From Bacteroidales bacterium UBA1205 (GTDB lineage Bacteria > Bacteroidota > Bacteroidia > Bacteroidales > WCHB1-69), in assembly GCA_002309615.1 (NCBI GenBank), contig DBXT01000045.1:1-60575 (forward strand): a DNA stretch of 60,575 bases. The letters run 5' to 3'. The notes beneath the pieces were generated by a model. The model was not told where the DNA came from and searched no databases. It worked only from the letters and a program-made list of their open reading frames with translations. The stretch's first letter is position 1; each line of letters begins with the position of its first letter. Both the position numbers and the translations under genes were made by a program. This document shows, piece after piece, positions 35,809 to 44,314 of the stretch.

Positions 35809-35914
35809 AATTTTCACTAAAGCTTTCGAGGAAAGAGCAGGTGAAACAGCATTCTCATAGAATACAGTATCCTATCTCTTTTCACTTTAGCTTGTAGTAT
35901 GATGTTAGTAAAAT

Positions 35915-37909
35915 ATGTACAAGGTAAAATTAGGTTTGTTGGCGTGTTGTGTACTATGTAGTATGTGGGGTTATGCTCAGGAAGACAGCGTAACAATACA
36001 TACATTAAAAAATTTTACCGTGTATGGAACTTATGTGGATTTTAATGTGCCGGGCAAGCAAAAAATTGACGTGCAAGATTATTTCAAAAATGCCATGCAG
36101 GCATCGGAGGTGGTGAAATTTTTCTCCGGTGTAAATATGAAAGATTATGGCGGTATCGGCGGATTGAAAACTGTATCAATAAGAGGTTTGGGAGCCAATC
36201 ATACGGCAGTGAGTTTGGACGGGGTGCCGCTTACCGATTGTCAAACAGGACAAATAGATTTGGGTAAATTATCGCTTGCGAATGTGGATTACATATCAAT
36301 TCTTAATGCCAATTCCGAAACGGATATATTTAAATCGGCACGCTTGTTTTCTGCCGCCAACACCCTGCAAGTGCATACACATGAACCTCAATTTCAAGAA
36401 GGCAAACCTTGTAATGTGAGTGTGGGCGTTAAAATATCTTCCGCTACCACATTCAATCCTTATTTGTTGTTGGAAGGACGTTTGTCCCAACGATGGTCTA
36501 CTGCATTATGTGCAGAATATTTGTACTCAAAAGGCAATTATAAATATGTAATGCATTATGGCGGAGCTGATGACAGCACCTCTGTGGAACGCAGGGTTAA
36601 CGGTGATGTTTCTGCAGTGACGGCAGTATGGAATTTGTTTTACAACGACAGCTCCAATCATTTTCATTTTAAAGCCTATGCCTATAGTACCCGCAATGGT
36701 TTGCCCGGTGCCACCATATTGTACAATTTGGAAGCGAGTCAACGTTTGAATAATGATATGTTCTTTTTACAAGCAACATACAGTCATTATTTTAAGCATA
36801 ACATCAGTTATAAATGTGTGTTGAAAGCCAATTATGCCCATACAGAATATATCGATACCACATTTTGGAATTCAGAGGGAGGCTTGGATAATCATTATCA
36901 ACAAAGGGAATTGTATTTGTCCAATGTATTGCTGTATGCTCATCCTAAACAATGGCAGGTTTCTTTATCAAACGACATAGTATATAATAATATGTCACTA
37001 AATATGAAAAATTTTCCCTTGCCTCATCGTGTAACCGTTTTTACCAATGCGGCAACAACCTATCGTTATAAATGGTGGCGTATGCAAGCGAATATCTTGC
37101 ACACATATGTGTATGATATCACCCTGTTGGATAATGAACGTACTCACTATAGCCAGTGGAGCCCTGCGGTGAATATGGAATTCAAACTTTTGCCCAAAGA
37201 AAAATTCACTTTAAGCATAGGTTATCAATATGTATTCCGTTTGCCCTCTTTCAATGATTTGTATTACACCAATGTGGGGAATAGAAGTTTGAAACCCGAA
37301 ACCCTGCATCAGGTGGTGGGAACCTTGGCATGGGTGAAAAGCATACACCTTAAATTACCTTATTTCAGAATAGCCGTCTCGGGTTATTATCACAAGGTGA
37401 GAGATAAAATTGTGGCCATTCCTACGCGAAATTTGTTCCTGTGGGGCATGTATAATTACGGTAAAGTAAATATTGCAGGGTTAGACGCCAATGTGGACAT
37501 GCAGGTGACAGCAGCACGCTGGCTGCGCATAGATATGTCGCTGAATTATGCTTATCAGCGGGCGGTGGATGTGACTTCTCCCGACAGTAAAACCTATAGG
37601 CATCAAATTCCATATACGCCCCGGCATAGCGGCAACGCCCGTGCGGTATTCCATACCACGTGGTTTGCACTGCATTATACATTACAAATAGTGGGAGGCC
37701 GTTATCGTTTGGGACAAAATATCCCTCAAAACTATATGCAGCCCTATTTTGACCATAGTGTGGGGGTGAGCCGTGATTTTCACATCAAACAAACCCTGTT
37801 GTCTGTCGGCGTGGATGTGCTGAATTTGGCCAATAAAAATTATGAAATAGTCGCCAATTTCCCCGTTCAGGGCTTGTCGTGGCGGGTGAATGTGACATTT
37901 AAATGGTAA
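35915..37909 (+). CDS. TonB-dependent cobalamin receptor (BtuB-like)
   Basis: 664-residue outer-membrane receptor. A signal peptide ends near GYAQ. A TonB-box-like segment TLKNFTVYGTY is followed by the plug domain (NAMQASEVVKFFSGVNMKDYGGIGGLKTVSIRGLGANHTAVSLDG read in pieces, about residues 50-130) and a 22-strand barrel ending RVNVTFKW with aromatic residues. Cobalamin as ligand is inferred from the B12 riboswitch in its leader and from the BtuG-like lipoprotein gene 35 bases downstream. There is no extra N-terminal carboxypeptidase-D-like domain of the SusC kind, so it resembles classic BtuB. Confidence 0.9.
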   Translation: MYKVKLGLLACCVLCSMWGYAQEDSVTIHTLKNFTVYGTYVDFNVPGKQKIDVQDYFKNAMQASEVVKFFSGVNMKDYGGIGGLKTVSIRGLGANHTAVSLDGVPLTDCQTGQIDLGKLSLANVDYISILNANSETDIFKSARLFSAANTLQVHTHEPQFQEGKPCNVSVGVKISSATTFNPYLLLEGRLSQRWSTALCAEYLYSKGNYKYVMHYGGADDSTSVERRVNGDVSAVTAVWNLFYNDSSNHFHFKAYAYSTRNGLPGATILYNLEASQRLNNDMFFLQATYSHYFKHNISYKCVLKANYAHTEYIDTTFWNSEGGLDNHYQQRELYLSNVLLYAHPKQWQVSLSNDIVYNNMSLNMKNFPLPHRVTVFTNAATTYRYKWWRMQANILHTYVYDITLLDNERTHYSQWSPAVNMEFKLLPKEKFTLSIGYQYVFRLPSFNDLYYTNVGNRSLKPETLHQVVGTLAWVKSIHLKLPYFRIAVSGYYHKVRDKIVAIPTRNLFLWGMYNYGKVNIAGLDANVDMQVTAARWLRIDMSLNYAYQRAVDVTSPDSKTYRHQIPYTPRHSGNARAVFHTTWFALHYTLQIVGGRYRLGQNIPQNYMQPYFDHSVGVSRDFHIKQTLLSVGVDVLNLANKNYEIVANFPVQGLSWRVNVTFKW

Positions 37910-37944
37910 ATAAATAAATAATTAATTAATATAATAATAACAAA

Positions 37945-39039
37945 ATGAAAAAATTAGTATTTAAATTAAGCGTAGTGGCAATAGCCATGTCGGTTTTGGT
38001 ATCATGCGACCCCGACAAAAAGAAAGATAATGCCTTGTTTAATAACGGAATTTTGGTGTTGTGTGAAGGCGTGTATCAACAGAACAATTCAACCATATCT
38101 TATTATGATTTGGATAGTGATTTGGCCTATCCCGATGTGTTCTATGATAAAAACAACCGTTATTTGGGCGATAATGCCAACCATATGATAGCATATGGCA
38201 ATAAATTGTATATTGCCGTGGATAATTCCAATTTGATTGACGTGGTGGATATGACCACAGGAAAATCTTTATCCCAAATATCCTTCAACAATAAAACATT
38301 TGAAGGCGTTACAGTAGGCAATCCCCGTCAATTAACCACCTATAAAGGCAAAGTGTACGCATCGTGCTATACCGGTCATGTGGTGAGGATAGATACCGCA
38401 AGTTTAAATATTGACAAAATAGCAAAAGTAGGTGCCAATCCGGAAGGTTTGGTGGCTGTTAACGGCAAATTGTATGTATGTAATTCCGGTGGTTTGAATC
38501 CTGATTATCAATACGATTCCACACTTTCTGTGGTGGATGTGAACACCATGCAGGAAGAATCCAGAATTACGGTATGTGTCAATCCCGCCAAAATTGCCGC
38601 CGGTGACAATGGTTATGTTTACCTTGTAAGTTATGGCAATTATGCGGATATCGCTTCTTGTTTCCAAAAAATCAATACCAACACCAATACCGTGGAAAAA
38701 GTATATGAAGGTATAGTAGCTTCAAATTTTTGTATCAGCGGTAATTATGCCTATGTTTACGGAGTGGATTGGTCGAATTATCCTGATGTGCAATCGTTTG
38801 TTAAAGTAGTGGATTTGGTGTCAGATGTGGAAACAGGCGATTTTATCAAAGACGGTACCACTATTAAAACAGCCTATGCCATTATGGTAGATCCAAACAA
38901 TCAGGATGTGTATATCAGTGATGCTTTGAATAATGCAACCAATGGTGACGTATATTGTTTTGACAAAAACGGTAAAAAACGTTTTTCCTTTGAGGTCGGA
39001 ATCAACCCTAATACCATCATTCGCGTCAACAAAAAGTAA
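37945..39039 (+). CDS. Surface beta-propeller lipoprotein, BtuG-like
   Basis: 364-residue lipoprotein (lipobox LVSC, Cys21) whose mature part begins DPDKKKDN. Acidic residues right after the Cys resemble the surface-export signal of Bacteroidota lipoproteins. The remainder consists of about seven repeats of 40-45 residues of the YncE/NHL propeller kind, such as GNPRQLTTYKGKVYASCYTG, ANPEGLVAVNGKLYVCNSGG and DVYISDALN. In Bacteroides thetaiotaomicron BtuG is a seven-bladed surface propeller that binds B12 tightly and sits on BtuB. The same gene order behind a B12 riboswitch suggests that role here. Ligand-binding residues cannot be checked by eye. Confidence 0.8.
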   Translation: MKKLVFKLSVVAIAMSVLVSCDPDKKKDNALFNNGILVLCEGVYQQNNSTISYYDLDSDLAYPDVFYDKNNRYLGDNANHMIAYGNKLYIAVDNSNLIDVVDMTTGKSLSQISFNNKTFEGVTVGNPRQLTTYKGKVYASCYTGHVVRIDTASLNIDKIAKVGANPEGLVAVNGKLYVCNSGGLNPDYQYDSTLSVVDVNTMQEESRITVCVNPAKIAAGDNGYVYLVSYGNYADIASCFQKINTNTNTVEKVYEGIVASNFCISGNYAYVYGVDWSNYPDVQSFVKVVDLVSDVETGDFIKDGTTIKTAYAIMVDPNNQDVYISDALNNATNGDVYCFDKNGKKRFSFEVGINPNTIIRVNKK

Positions 39040-39071
39040 ATCAAAAAAATAAGTTTTCCCGCTTGAAAAAA

Positions 39072-39167
39072 GTTTTCAACAATCGTTAACATGCTGATAA
39101 TTATATTATTATGGAATTTTAATGTTGGTTATTAGCATGTTAACCTTGTGTAAAGAGTGTTGAAAAC
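39072..39167. repeat. Nested inverted repeat upstream of nrdD
   Basis: Two inverted repeats are nested in a 96-base block. The outer arms GTTTTCAACA (39072-39081) and TGTTGAAAAC (39158-39167) are perfect. The inner arms GTTAACATGCTGATAA (39085-39100) and TTATTAGCATGTTAAC (39129-39144) pair over 16 bp with one G-U. The block ends 38 bases before the nrdD -7 element, so it should lie mostly outside the nrdD mRNA, as expected for a DNA-binding site. It could also mark the end of the btuG transcript. No T tract follows, so it is not a standard terminator. Confidence 0.7.
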
Positions 39168-39205
39168 TATCGTAATAAAATGTGTCAAGAGGTGGGGAAT
39201 AATGA

Positions 39206-39213
39206 TATTTTTG
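39206..39213 (+). promoter_or_regulatory. -7 element TATTTTTG for nrdDG
   Basis: Exact TAnnTTTG followed by GCA, 31 bases before the nrdD start and 38 bases after the nested inverted repeat. Confidence 0.68.
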
Positions 39214-39244
39214 CAAATCATTTTTCAAAATCAAATAGGAATTT

Positions 39245-41338
39245 ATGTACGTCATTAGCAGAGACAACAAAGCCCATCGTTACGATAGGAGTAGGATTTT
39301 TGATGCTTTAGTATCGGCATTCAGAGCTACGGCAGTCAAGTTTAAAGATGCAGAAATAGATGAAATTATAGATAGTTTGCATCTGTACAACTATATTACC
39401 ATAGAGAGTATATCCGACCAATTGGAAGTGGAATTGATGAAACGCGGATATTTTGAAGTGGCTAAAGCTTTTATCATCTATAGAGAGCAGCATCGTAAAG
39501 ACAGGGAATTGGAGAAAAAGAAAAAGTATATAGCCAAATATTTAAAGCCCTCTAACGCCGCTACTGCCAGCGAATTTGATTCAAATGCTAATGTTACGGA
39601 GAAAAATATAGCCACTTTGAACGGAGAATTGTTTAAAGGGGATATTATTAAATTGAATCGTTCACGTCTTACGGATAAAATACGGGATTTGTATGGTGAT
39701 GATTTAGCCAAGGAATACATAAGGCAATTGGAGAGTCATGAGTTGTATAAACATGATGAAACATCCATTTTCCCTTATTGTGTGGCCATTACCATGTATC
39801 CCATGCTTTTAGACGGCTTAAAACACATGGGCGGAATATCGGCTCCTCCAAAACATTTGCGTAGCTTTTGCGGTATATTTGTGAATATGGTGTTCACTAT
39901 TGCCGCTCAATTTGCAGGTGCGGTAGCCACTCCGGAATTCCTATTGTATTTTGATTATTTTTGTCGTAAAGAATGGGGTAATGACTATTATCTGCATTAT
40001 GATAAAATAGTGGAGACATCCATATCCAAAGAGCGTACGATTAAAGATGTGATATTGGATTATTTCCAAAACATAGTTTATTATCTCAACCAACCGGCGG
40101 CTGCCCGTAATTTCCAATCGGTGTTTTGGAATATCAGTTATTTTGACAGCTATTATTTCAAAGGTGTGTTCGGTGAGTTTTATTTCCCTGACGGCACTGC
40201 ACCTCAATGGGAATCATTAGATTCTTTGCAACGTTTGTTTATGAAATGGTTTAACAAGGAGCGTACCAAAGAAATTTTAACTTTCCCTGTAGAAACCATG
40301 GCATTGTTGTGTGATGATAATGATGTGTTGGATAAAGAATATGGTGAGTTTACGGCAGAAATGTATGCAGAGGGACATTCCTTTTTCACCTATATGTCCA
40401 ATTCGGCCGATAGTTTGAGCTCTTGCTGCCGTTTGCGTAACGAAATGCAGGATAACCAATTTAGCTATTCTTTAGGTGCAGGCGGAGTAGCCACGGGCTC
40501 AAAATCGGTAATGACGCTTAATATCAATCGCTTGGTGCAAAATGCGGTGCGCGATCATCAAGACCCTATGGAATATTTACGCGAACAAGTACAAAAAGTG
40601 CATAAATATCAAACCGCCTTTAACGAACTGTTGAAAGATTTCTTTGCCGCCCATATGCTTACCGCATACGAAGCCAATTTTATCTCTTTGGAAAAACAAT
40701 ATTTGACCATAGGCGTAAACGGAGTGGTGGAAGCTGCCGAATTTTTGGGATTAAAAATAAGCGATAACGATGATTATAAAGCGTTTATACAAGCTGTTTT
40801 GAAAACCATATCCGATGAAAACAAAGCCGCTCGCACCAAGGAATTGATGTTTAATACGGAATTTGTGCCGGCAGAGAATTTGGGTGTTAAACATGCCATG
40901 TGGGACAAACAAGATGGCTATGCGGTTCCGAGAGATTGCTACAACAGCTATTTCTATGTAGTGGAAGACCATTCGCTGAATATCATGGATAAATTCAAAC
41001 TTCATGGTAGAGAATATGTTCAATATTTAGACGGAGGTTCCGCATTACACATGAATTTGGATGAACATTTGTCAAAAGACCAATATCGTAATCTGTTAAA
41101 AGTAGCTGCATTGGAAGGTACCAATTATTTCACTTTTAACATACCTAACACCATTTGTAAAGAAGACGATTGCGGACATATAGACAAACGTTATCTGAAA
41201 AAATGTCCTAAGTGCGGAAGTCCTAACGTAACATGGGCTACCCGTGTGATAGGCTATTTAAAACGTATAGACCATTTTTCACAACCTCGACAAATGGAAG
41301 CCGACAGAAGATATTATTATCATGTTAGTCAGGAGTAA
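39245..41338 (+). CDS. Anaerobic (class III) ribonucleoside-triphosphate reductase, NrdD
   Basis: Oxygen-sensitive glycyl-radical enzyme that makes deoxyribonucleotides from NTPs. 697 residues. The N-terminal ATP-cone (MYVISRDNKAHRYDRSRIFDAL to about residue 95) gives allosteric control. The catalytic barrel includes CGIFVNMVF and NSADSLSSCCRLRNE with the paired active-site cysteines. The C-terminus has the zinc site C.....C and CPKCGSPNV, followed by TRVIGYLKRIDHFS with the radical glycine in the VIGYL motif. nrdG follows 3 bases later. The leader has its own promoter and a large upstream inverted repeat. A B12-independent reductase next to B12 uptake genes is a suggestive pairing. Confidence 0.96.
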   Translation: MYVISRDNKAHRYDRSRIFDALVSAFRATAVKFKDAEIDEIIDSLHLYNYITIESISDQLEVELMKRGYFEVAKAFIIYREQHRKDRELEKKKKYIAKYLKPSNAATASEFDSNANVTEKNIATLNGELFKGDIIKLNRSRLTDKIRDLYGDDLAKEYIRQLESHELYKHDETSIFPYCVAITMYPMLLDGLKHMGGISAPPKHLRSFCGIFVNMVFTIAAQFAGAVATPEFLLYFDYFCRKEWGNDYYLHYDKIVETSISKERTIKDVILDYFQNIVYYLNQPAAARNFQSVFWNISYFDSYYFKGVFGEFYFPDGTAPQWESLDSLQRLFMKWFNKERTKEILTFPVETMALLCDDNDVLDKEYGEFTAEMYAEGHSFFTYMSNSADSLSSCCRLRNEMQDNQFSYSLGAGGVATGSKSVMTLNINRLVQNAVRDHQDPMEYLREQVQKVHKYQTAFNELLKDFFAAHMLTAYEANFISLEKQYLTIGVNGVVEAAEFLGLKISDNDDYKAFIQAVLKTISDENKAARTKELMFNTEFVPAENLGVKHAMWDKQDGYAVPRDCYNSYFYVVEDHSLNIMDKFKLHGREYVQYLDGGSALHMNLDEHLSKDQYRNLLKVAALEGTNYFTFNIPNTICKEDDCGHIDKRYLKKCPKCGSPNVTWATRVIGYLKRIDHFSQPRQMEADRRYYYHVSQE

Positions 41339-41341
41339 GAT

Positions 41342-41821
41342 ATGATGAAATATGTGAATTATAATATCGTTTTTCAAGAGGTTCCCAACGAAACCACTTT
41401 GGCTATCAATATCTCCAATTGCCCATGTAAATGCAGTGGTTGCCACAGCAGTTATTTGATGCAAAATATAGGAGAAGAATTGAACGAGGCGGCGTTAAAT
41501 CATTTGGTGAGCAAATATGAGAAAAATATCACCTGCGTCGCTTTTATGGGAGGCGATGCCGATGTGCATGGCGTGATGCACTTAGCTCATTGGATTAAGA
41601 ATCATTATCCGTTAAAAGTGGCTTGGTATTCGGGGCGAAGTGAATTGTCGGATAAATTTGCCCCGCAATGGGTGGATTATGTAAAAGTGGGACCCTATAA
41701 AAAAGAATGCGGAGGCTTGGAGAATCCGCACACCAATCAAAAAATGTTTAAGGTGGACAAAAATTTGAACGATTTTGTATATACCGATATAACTCAACAA
41801 TTTTGGAAAAAACATCTTTAA
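41342..41821 (+). CDS. Anaerobic ribonucleotide reductase activating protein, NrdG
   Basis: 159-residue radical SAM enzyme that installs the glycyl radical on NrdD. The iron-sulfur motif NCPCKCSGCHS has C27-x3-C31-x2-C34 as expected. FMGGDADV follows in the SAM-binding region and KVGPYKKECGGLENPHTNQ near residue 115. A second ATG three bases later is an equally possible start. Its TAA stop lies in the loop of the following terminator hairpin. Confidence 0.94.
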   Translation: MMKYVNYNIVFQEVPNETTLAINISNCPCKCSGCHSSYLMQNIGEELNEAALNHLVSKYEKNITCVAFMGGDADVHGVMHLAHWIKNHYPLKVAWYSGRSELSDKFAPQWVDYVKVGPYKKECGGLENPHTNQKMFKVDKNLNDFVYTDITQQFWKKHL

Positions 41822-41839
41822 AAGATGTTTTTTTTTTGA
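41805..41839 (+). terminator. Intrinsic terminator of nrdDG, overlapping the nrdG stop
   Basis: Stem AACATCTT (41811-41818) / AAGATGTT (41822-41829) is extended by A and T tracts, with a three-base loop that is exactly the TAA stop of nrdG. A long T run follows. Confidence 0.82.
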
Positions 41840-41897
41840 TGTCAATTTTAACTTTTTACCGATAACATAGTCTATTATTTAAACGTTGTAACAATAG

Positions 41898-42446
41898 ATG
41901 GATAACAATAAAATTATCAGTTTATTACAACAACCATCCTCCTTTAAGGAAGGATATAATTTGTTGGTGGAGTCATATACTTCGGTCTTGTATTGGTATA
42001 TAAGGCGTATGTTGGTTGTTCATGAAGATACGCAGGATGTATTGCAAAATGTGTGGGTGAAAGTTTATTTGAATTTGCCCGGCATAAAAGGAAATGCAGA
42101 GTCGTTGAAGGCATGGTTGTATAAAATAGCCACTAACGAGAGTATCAATTGGCTTAAAAAAAAGAGGGCGTCAAAATGGGATTCCATAGATGATGTTAAT
42201 GAGCAGTTGTTGTCATCTTTTTCGGAGCAGATTTCATGTTCGGAAGAGGAGATGGAAGCAAAATTTCAAAAAGCAATAATAGCCTTGCCTCATAAACAAA
42301 AGGTGGTGTTTAATTTGCGTTATTATGATGAATTGCCTTATCAACAAATAAGCGAAATTACAGGTCAAAGTGTGAATACCTTAAAAACCAATTATCATTA
42401 CGCAGTGGAAACAATAAAAACCAAATTGGATATAAAAAATGAATAA
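41898..42446 (+). CDS. ECF-type RNA polymerase sigma factor
   Basis: 182-residue group IV sigma factor. Region 2 spans about residues 18-90: YTSVLYWYIRRMLVVHEDTQDVLQNVWVKVY, with a DxxQDVLQ promoter-melting core, and AWLYKIATNESINWLKKKR. Region 4 has LPHKQKVVFNLRYYDELPYQQISEITGQSVNTLKTNYHYA (helix-turn-helix, about 130-170). It overlaps the next gene by 8 bases. That gene encodes a one-helix membrane protein, and a Spy-like periplasmic protein gene follows, so the three probably form an envelope-stress sensing unit. Confidence 0.92.
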   Translation: MDNNKIISLLQQPSSFKEGYNLLVESYTSVLYWYIRRMLVVHEDTQDVLQNVWVKVYLNLPGIKGNAESLKAWLYKIATNESINWLKKKRASKWDSIDDVNEQLLSSFSEQISCSEEEMEAKFQKAIIALPHKQKVVFNLRYYDELPYQQISEITGQSVNTLKTNYHYAVETIKTKLDIKNE

Positions 42447-42756
42447 CGAAGATTTCAATTCTATAGGAAAACAAATGCCATACCATGTGCCGAACGGCTA
42501 TTTTGAACAAGCCGTCAGAAATGCTCAAGCCATAGCAAAACGCAAGATAAAACATCAGCGAACATGGTTGTTAGGGCTCACTATCGGTTTAAGTTCGGCT
42601 ATGGCTATCGCCTTAATCGCATTTATATGCAATATGGATTTGTTTTCTCCGCAGCCACCCATGGAGCAATATCAAAATTATATAGCACAAATGTCAGAAG
42701 ATGATTTGGCTAATGTGTGTGCCGAAGTGGAATATATGGAAAATATGTATTATTAA
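42439..42756 (+). CDS. Single-helix membrane protein, possible anti-sigma factor
   Basis: 105 residues: a cytoplasmic N-terminal part (about 1-38) containing MPYHVPNGYFEQAVRNA, one transmembrane helix (about 43-65) and an extracytoplasmic C-terminal tail ending EYMENMYY. The PYxVPxGYFE motif recurs in many Bacteroidota proteins encoded next to ECF sigma genes. The layout (cytoplasmic sigma-binding segment, one helix, outer tail) fits an anti-sigma factor, but no classical zinc anti-sigma motif is seen. It is translationally coupled to the sigma gene by an 8-base overlap. Confidence 0.75.
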   Translation: MNNEDFNSIGKQMPYHVPNGYFEQAVRNAQAIAKRKIKHQRTWLLGLTIGLSSAMAIALIAFICNMDLFSPQPPMEQYQNYIAQMSEDDLANVCAEVEYMENMYY

Positions 42757-42786
42757 TTGTTGATAAATAGTATTAAATTTGAAATA

Positions 42787-43281
42787 ATGATGAAAAAAAG
42801 TTTTCTAACCGCATGTTTATTGTTAGCCTTGTGTACCATGTATGCACAATCAACAGCACAAAAACAAAAAAACACTTCCGTTAAACCTACTACGGAAGCA
42901 GATATGTTGACAATGAAATTGAATGTTTTGAAAGATGTATTGTTACTCTCCGATGAGCAATTTGCTAAATTCAAACCTATTTACGAGCAATATTTTGAAA
43001 AGGTGAGTGCCATAAAAAAGAATAGATGCAAATGTGATAAAAGCGGACTTACCGATGCCCAAATCAAAGACTGTTTGGAACGTTCGTTTGATGAGGTGGT
43101 GAATTTGGCTACACTTAAAAAACAGTATATATCGGAATTTTCCAAAGTGCTCACCATGAAACAAGTGGAAAAACTTTATTCCATGGAAGCGAGAATGAAA
43201 TACAAAGTCAGAGATGAAATGGACCATAGAACAGGTGAACGTGTTCCGCCTGTAATAATGCAAGAAAATCACAAGAAATAA
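42787..43281 (+). CDS. Spy/CpxP-like periplasmic protein of the sigma locus
   Basis: 164-residue exported protein with a signal peptide ending near MYAQS, then an all-helical mature part. It resembles LTxxQ-type periplasmic sensors and chaperones (Spy, CpxP, ZraP): MLTMKLNVLKDVLLLSDEQFAKFKPIYEQYFEKV, and later FSKVLTMKQVEKLYSMEARMK. Two cysteines with Lys/Arg neighbours (RCKCDKSG) sit at the bend and could bind metal. Start set at ATG 42787 (a second ATG follows at once), because the longer frame begins at TTG with no signal-like sequence. Probably the periplasmic arm of the adjacent ECF sigma system. Confidence 0.78.
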   Translation: MMKKSFLTACLLLALCTMYAQSTAQKQKNTSVKPTTEADMLTMKLNVLKDVLLLSDEQFAKFKPIYEQYFEKVSAIKKNRCKCDKSGLTDAQIKDCLERSFDEVVNLATLKKQYISEFSKVLTMKQVEKLYSMEARMKYKVRDEMDHRTGERVPPVIMQENHKK

Positions 43282-43304
43282 TTAATGAAAGTTTTTCTTT
43301 TTTG

Positions 43305-43334
43305 AAGACTCTCTTTCGGGGAGTCTTTTTTTTT
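43305..43334 (+). terminator. Intrinsic terminator of the sigma-factor operon
   Basis: 9-bp stem AAGACTCTC / GGGAGTCTT (one G-U) with loop TTTCG, followed by nine or more T, 23 bases after the Spy-like gene. Confidence 0.85.
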
Positions 43335-43351
43335 GTCAAATGGTGTCAATT

Positions 43352-44185
43352 TTATTGGATGATCAGAAAATCATCTTTGGTAACGCCCAGTAATTTACTA
43401 TCTTTAGCCTGCTTGTAGTTGCCATAGAGCAGGCGTCCGTTTTCGCAGGATATTATTACAAACATGCTCCAATTGCCCAATTCTCCTATATGATGTACAA
43501 AGGCTTTGTTTTCATTTTTATAAATGGCTTCTTCTATTTTGTTTTCTTCCACAAAAGCAAATTTGTAAGGATATACTTTTTTGAGTTTATCTGCCGTATT
43601 GATATCGGAAGAAACATCATCAGGGGTGAGTAGCAGCGTTTGTTGTAATATGTCATGCCTGTTGGCACGAAGAAACATCTTTAAGTCATTGGGAGAAATG
43701 TCTATTTGTGCAAGCGTATCCAGCATGTAGTGCATGGCTTTGATAATTCCGGCTAATTTATAGCCGTAACTATTGCTTTCTCCGTCTTCATCAAATGTGG
43801 CCAACGGAATGGAGATTACTTCTCGCATTTTGTCTATTTTTCCGCTTTTATCCCCAATCACCAAAGTGAGTAAATTGACCTCTAAAGTGTTCTTACCGAG
43901 ACTATAGGTTCCGTTTACCAAAGTGAGAAACGAAGCATTGCTTTCCTGATTGCATAGCTTGGCAAATTCCGATTGACCTATGATTTCGTAAGGGGTGATT
44001 TTCCAATAAAGTTCCGCAGCCTTCTTGATATTGGCATTGAACTCGGAAAACATATTGTCTTCCAATACTATGTAGGTTTTAGTGTTCTTAAACTGCTCCA
44101 AATTGCTTTTGGAAAAGGATAATTGACCATGGAGCAGATTGGTGCCGCAAAAAGCGATTAGAATAATGGTGAAAAGTTTTTTCAT
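43352..44185 (-). CDS. Secreted protein of unknown function
   Basis: 277-residue exported protein with a signal peptide (residues 1-20, ending LLHGQ). The mature part starts LSFSKSNLEQFKNTKTYIVLEDNMFSEFNANIKKA, has alternating alpha/beta segments and no known catalytic motif. No lipobox cysteine is present, so it is periplasmic or secreted. I do not recognise the family. It lies alone on the minus strand between the sigma operon and ftsK, with no clear -7 element. Confidence 0.7.
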   Translation of the reverse strand: MKKLFTIILIAFCGTNLLHGQLSFSKSNLEQFKNTKTYIVLEDNMFSEFNANIKKAAELYWKITPYEIIGQSEFAKLCNQESNASFLTLVNGTYSLGKNTLEVNLLTLVIGDKSGKIDKMREVISIPLATFDEDGESNSYGYKLAGIIKAMHYMLDTLAQIDISPNDLKMFLRANRHDILQQTLLLTPDDVSSDINTADKLKKVYPYKFAFVEENKIEEAIYKNENKAFVHHIGELGNWSMFVIISCENGRLLYGNYKQAKDSKLLGVTKDDFLIIQ

Positions 44186-44314
44186 TGAGAAAAATTTTTT
44201 TTCTTTTTTTAACGAGAATAATCCTTAAAAAGTATACAAAGAATGATAAAAAAAATTAACAATATGCTGTTTATAAATAGTTAAGGTAGTTAGAATGTAG
44301 GGCTATAGATTTTC

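Noticed and set aside
39072..39167. The nested repeat as a replication origin or XerCD dif site
   Set aside because: Only DnaA-box-like single arms, no dnaA gene and no cluster of boxes. The arms resemble a dif half-site only at TTAACAT. GC skew cannot be judged by eye in one window.
42757..42786. TTG start for the Spy-like gene
   Set aside because: It adds ten residues with no signal-peptide character. The ATG at 42787 begins a normal signal peptide.
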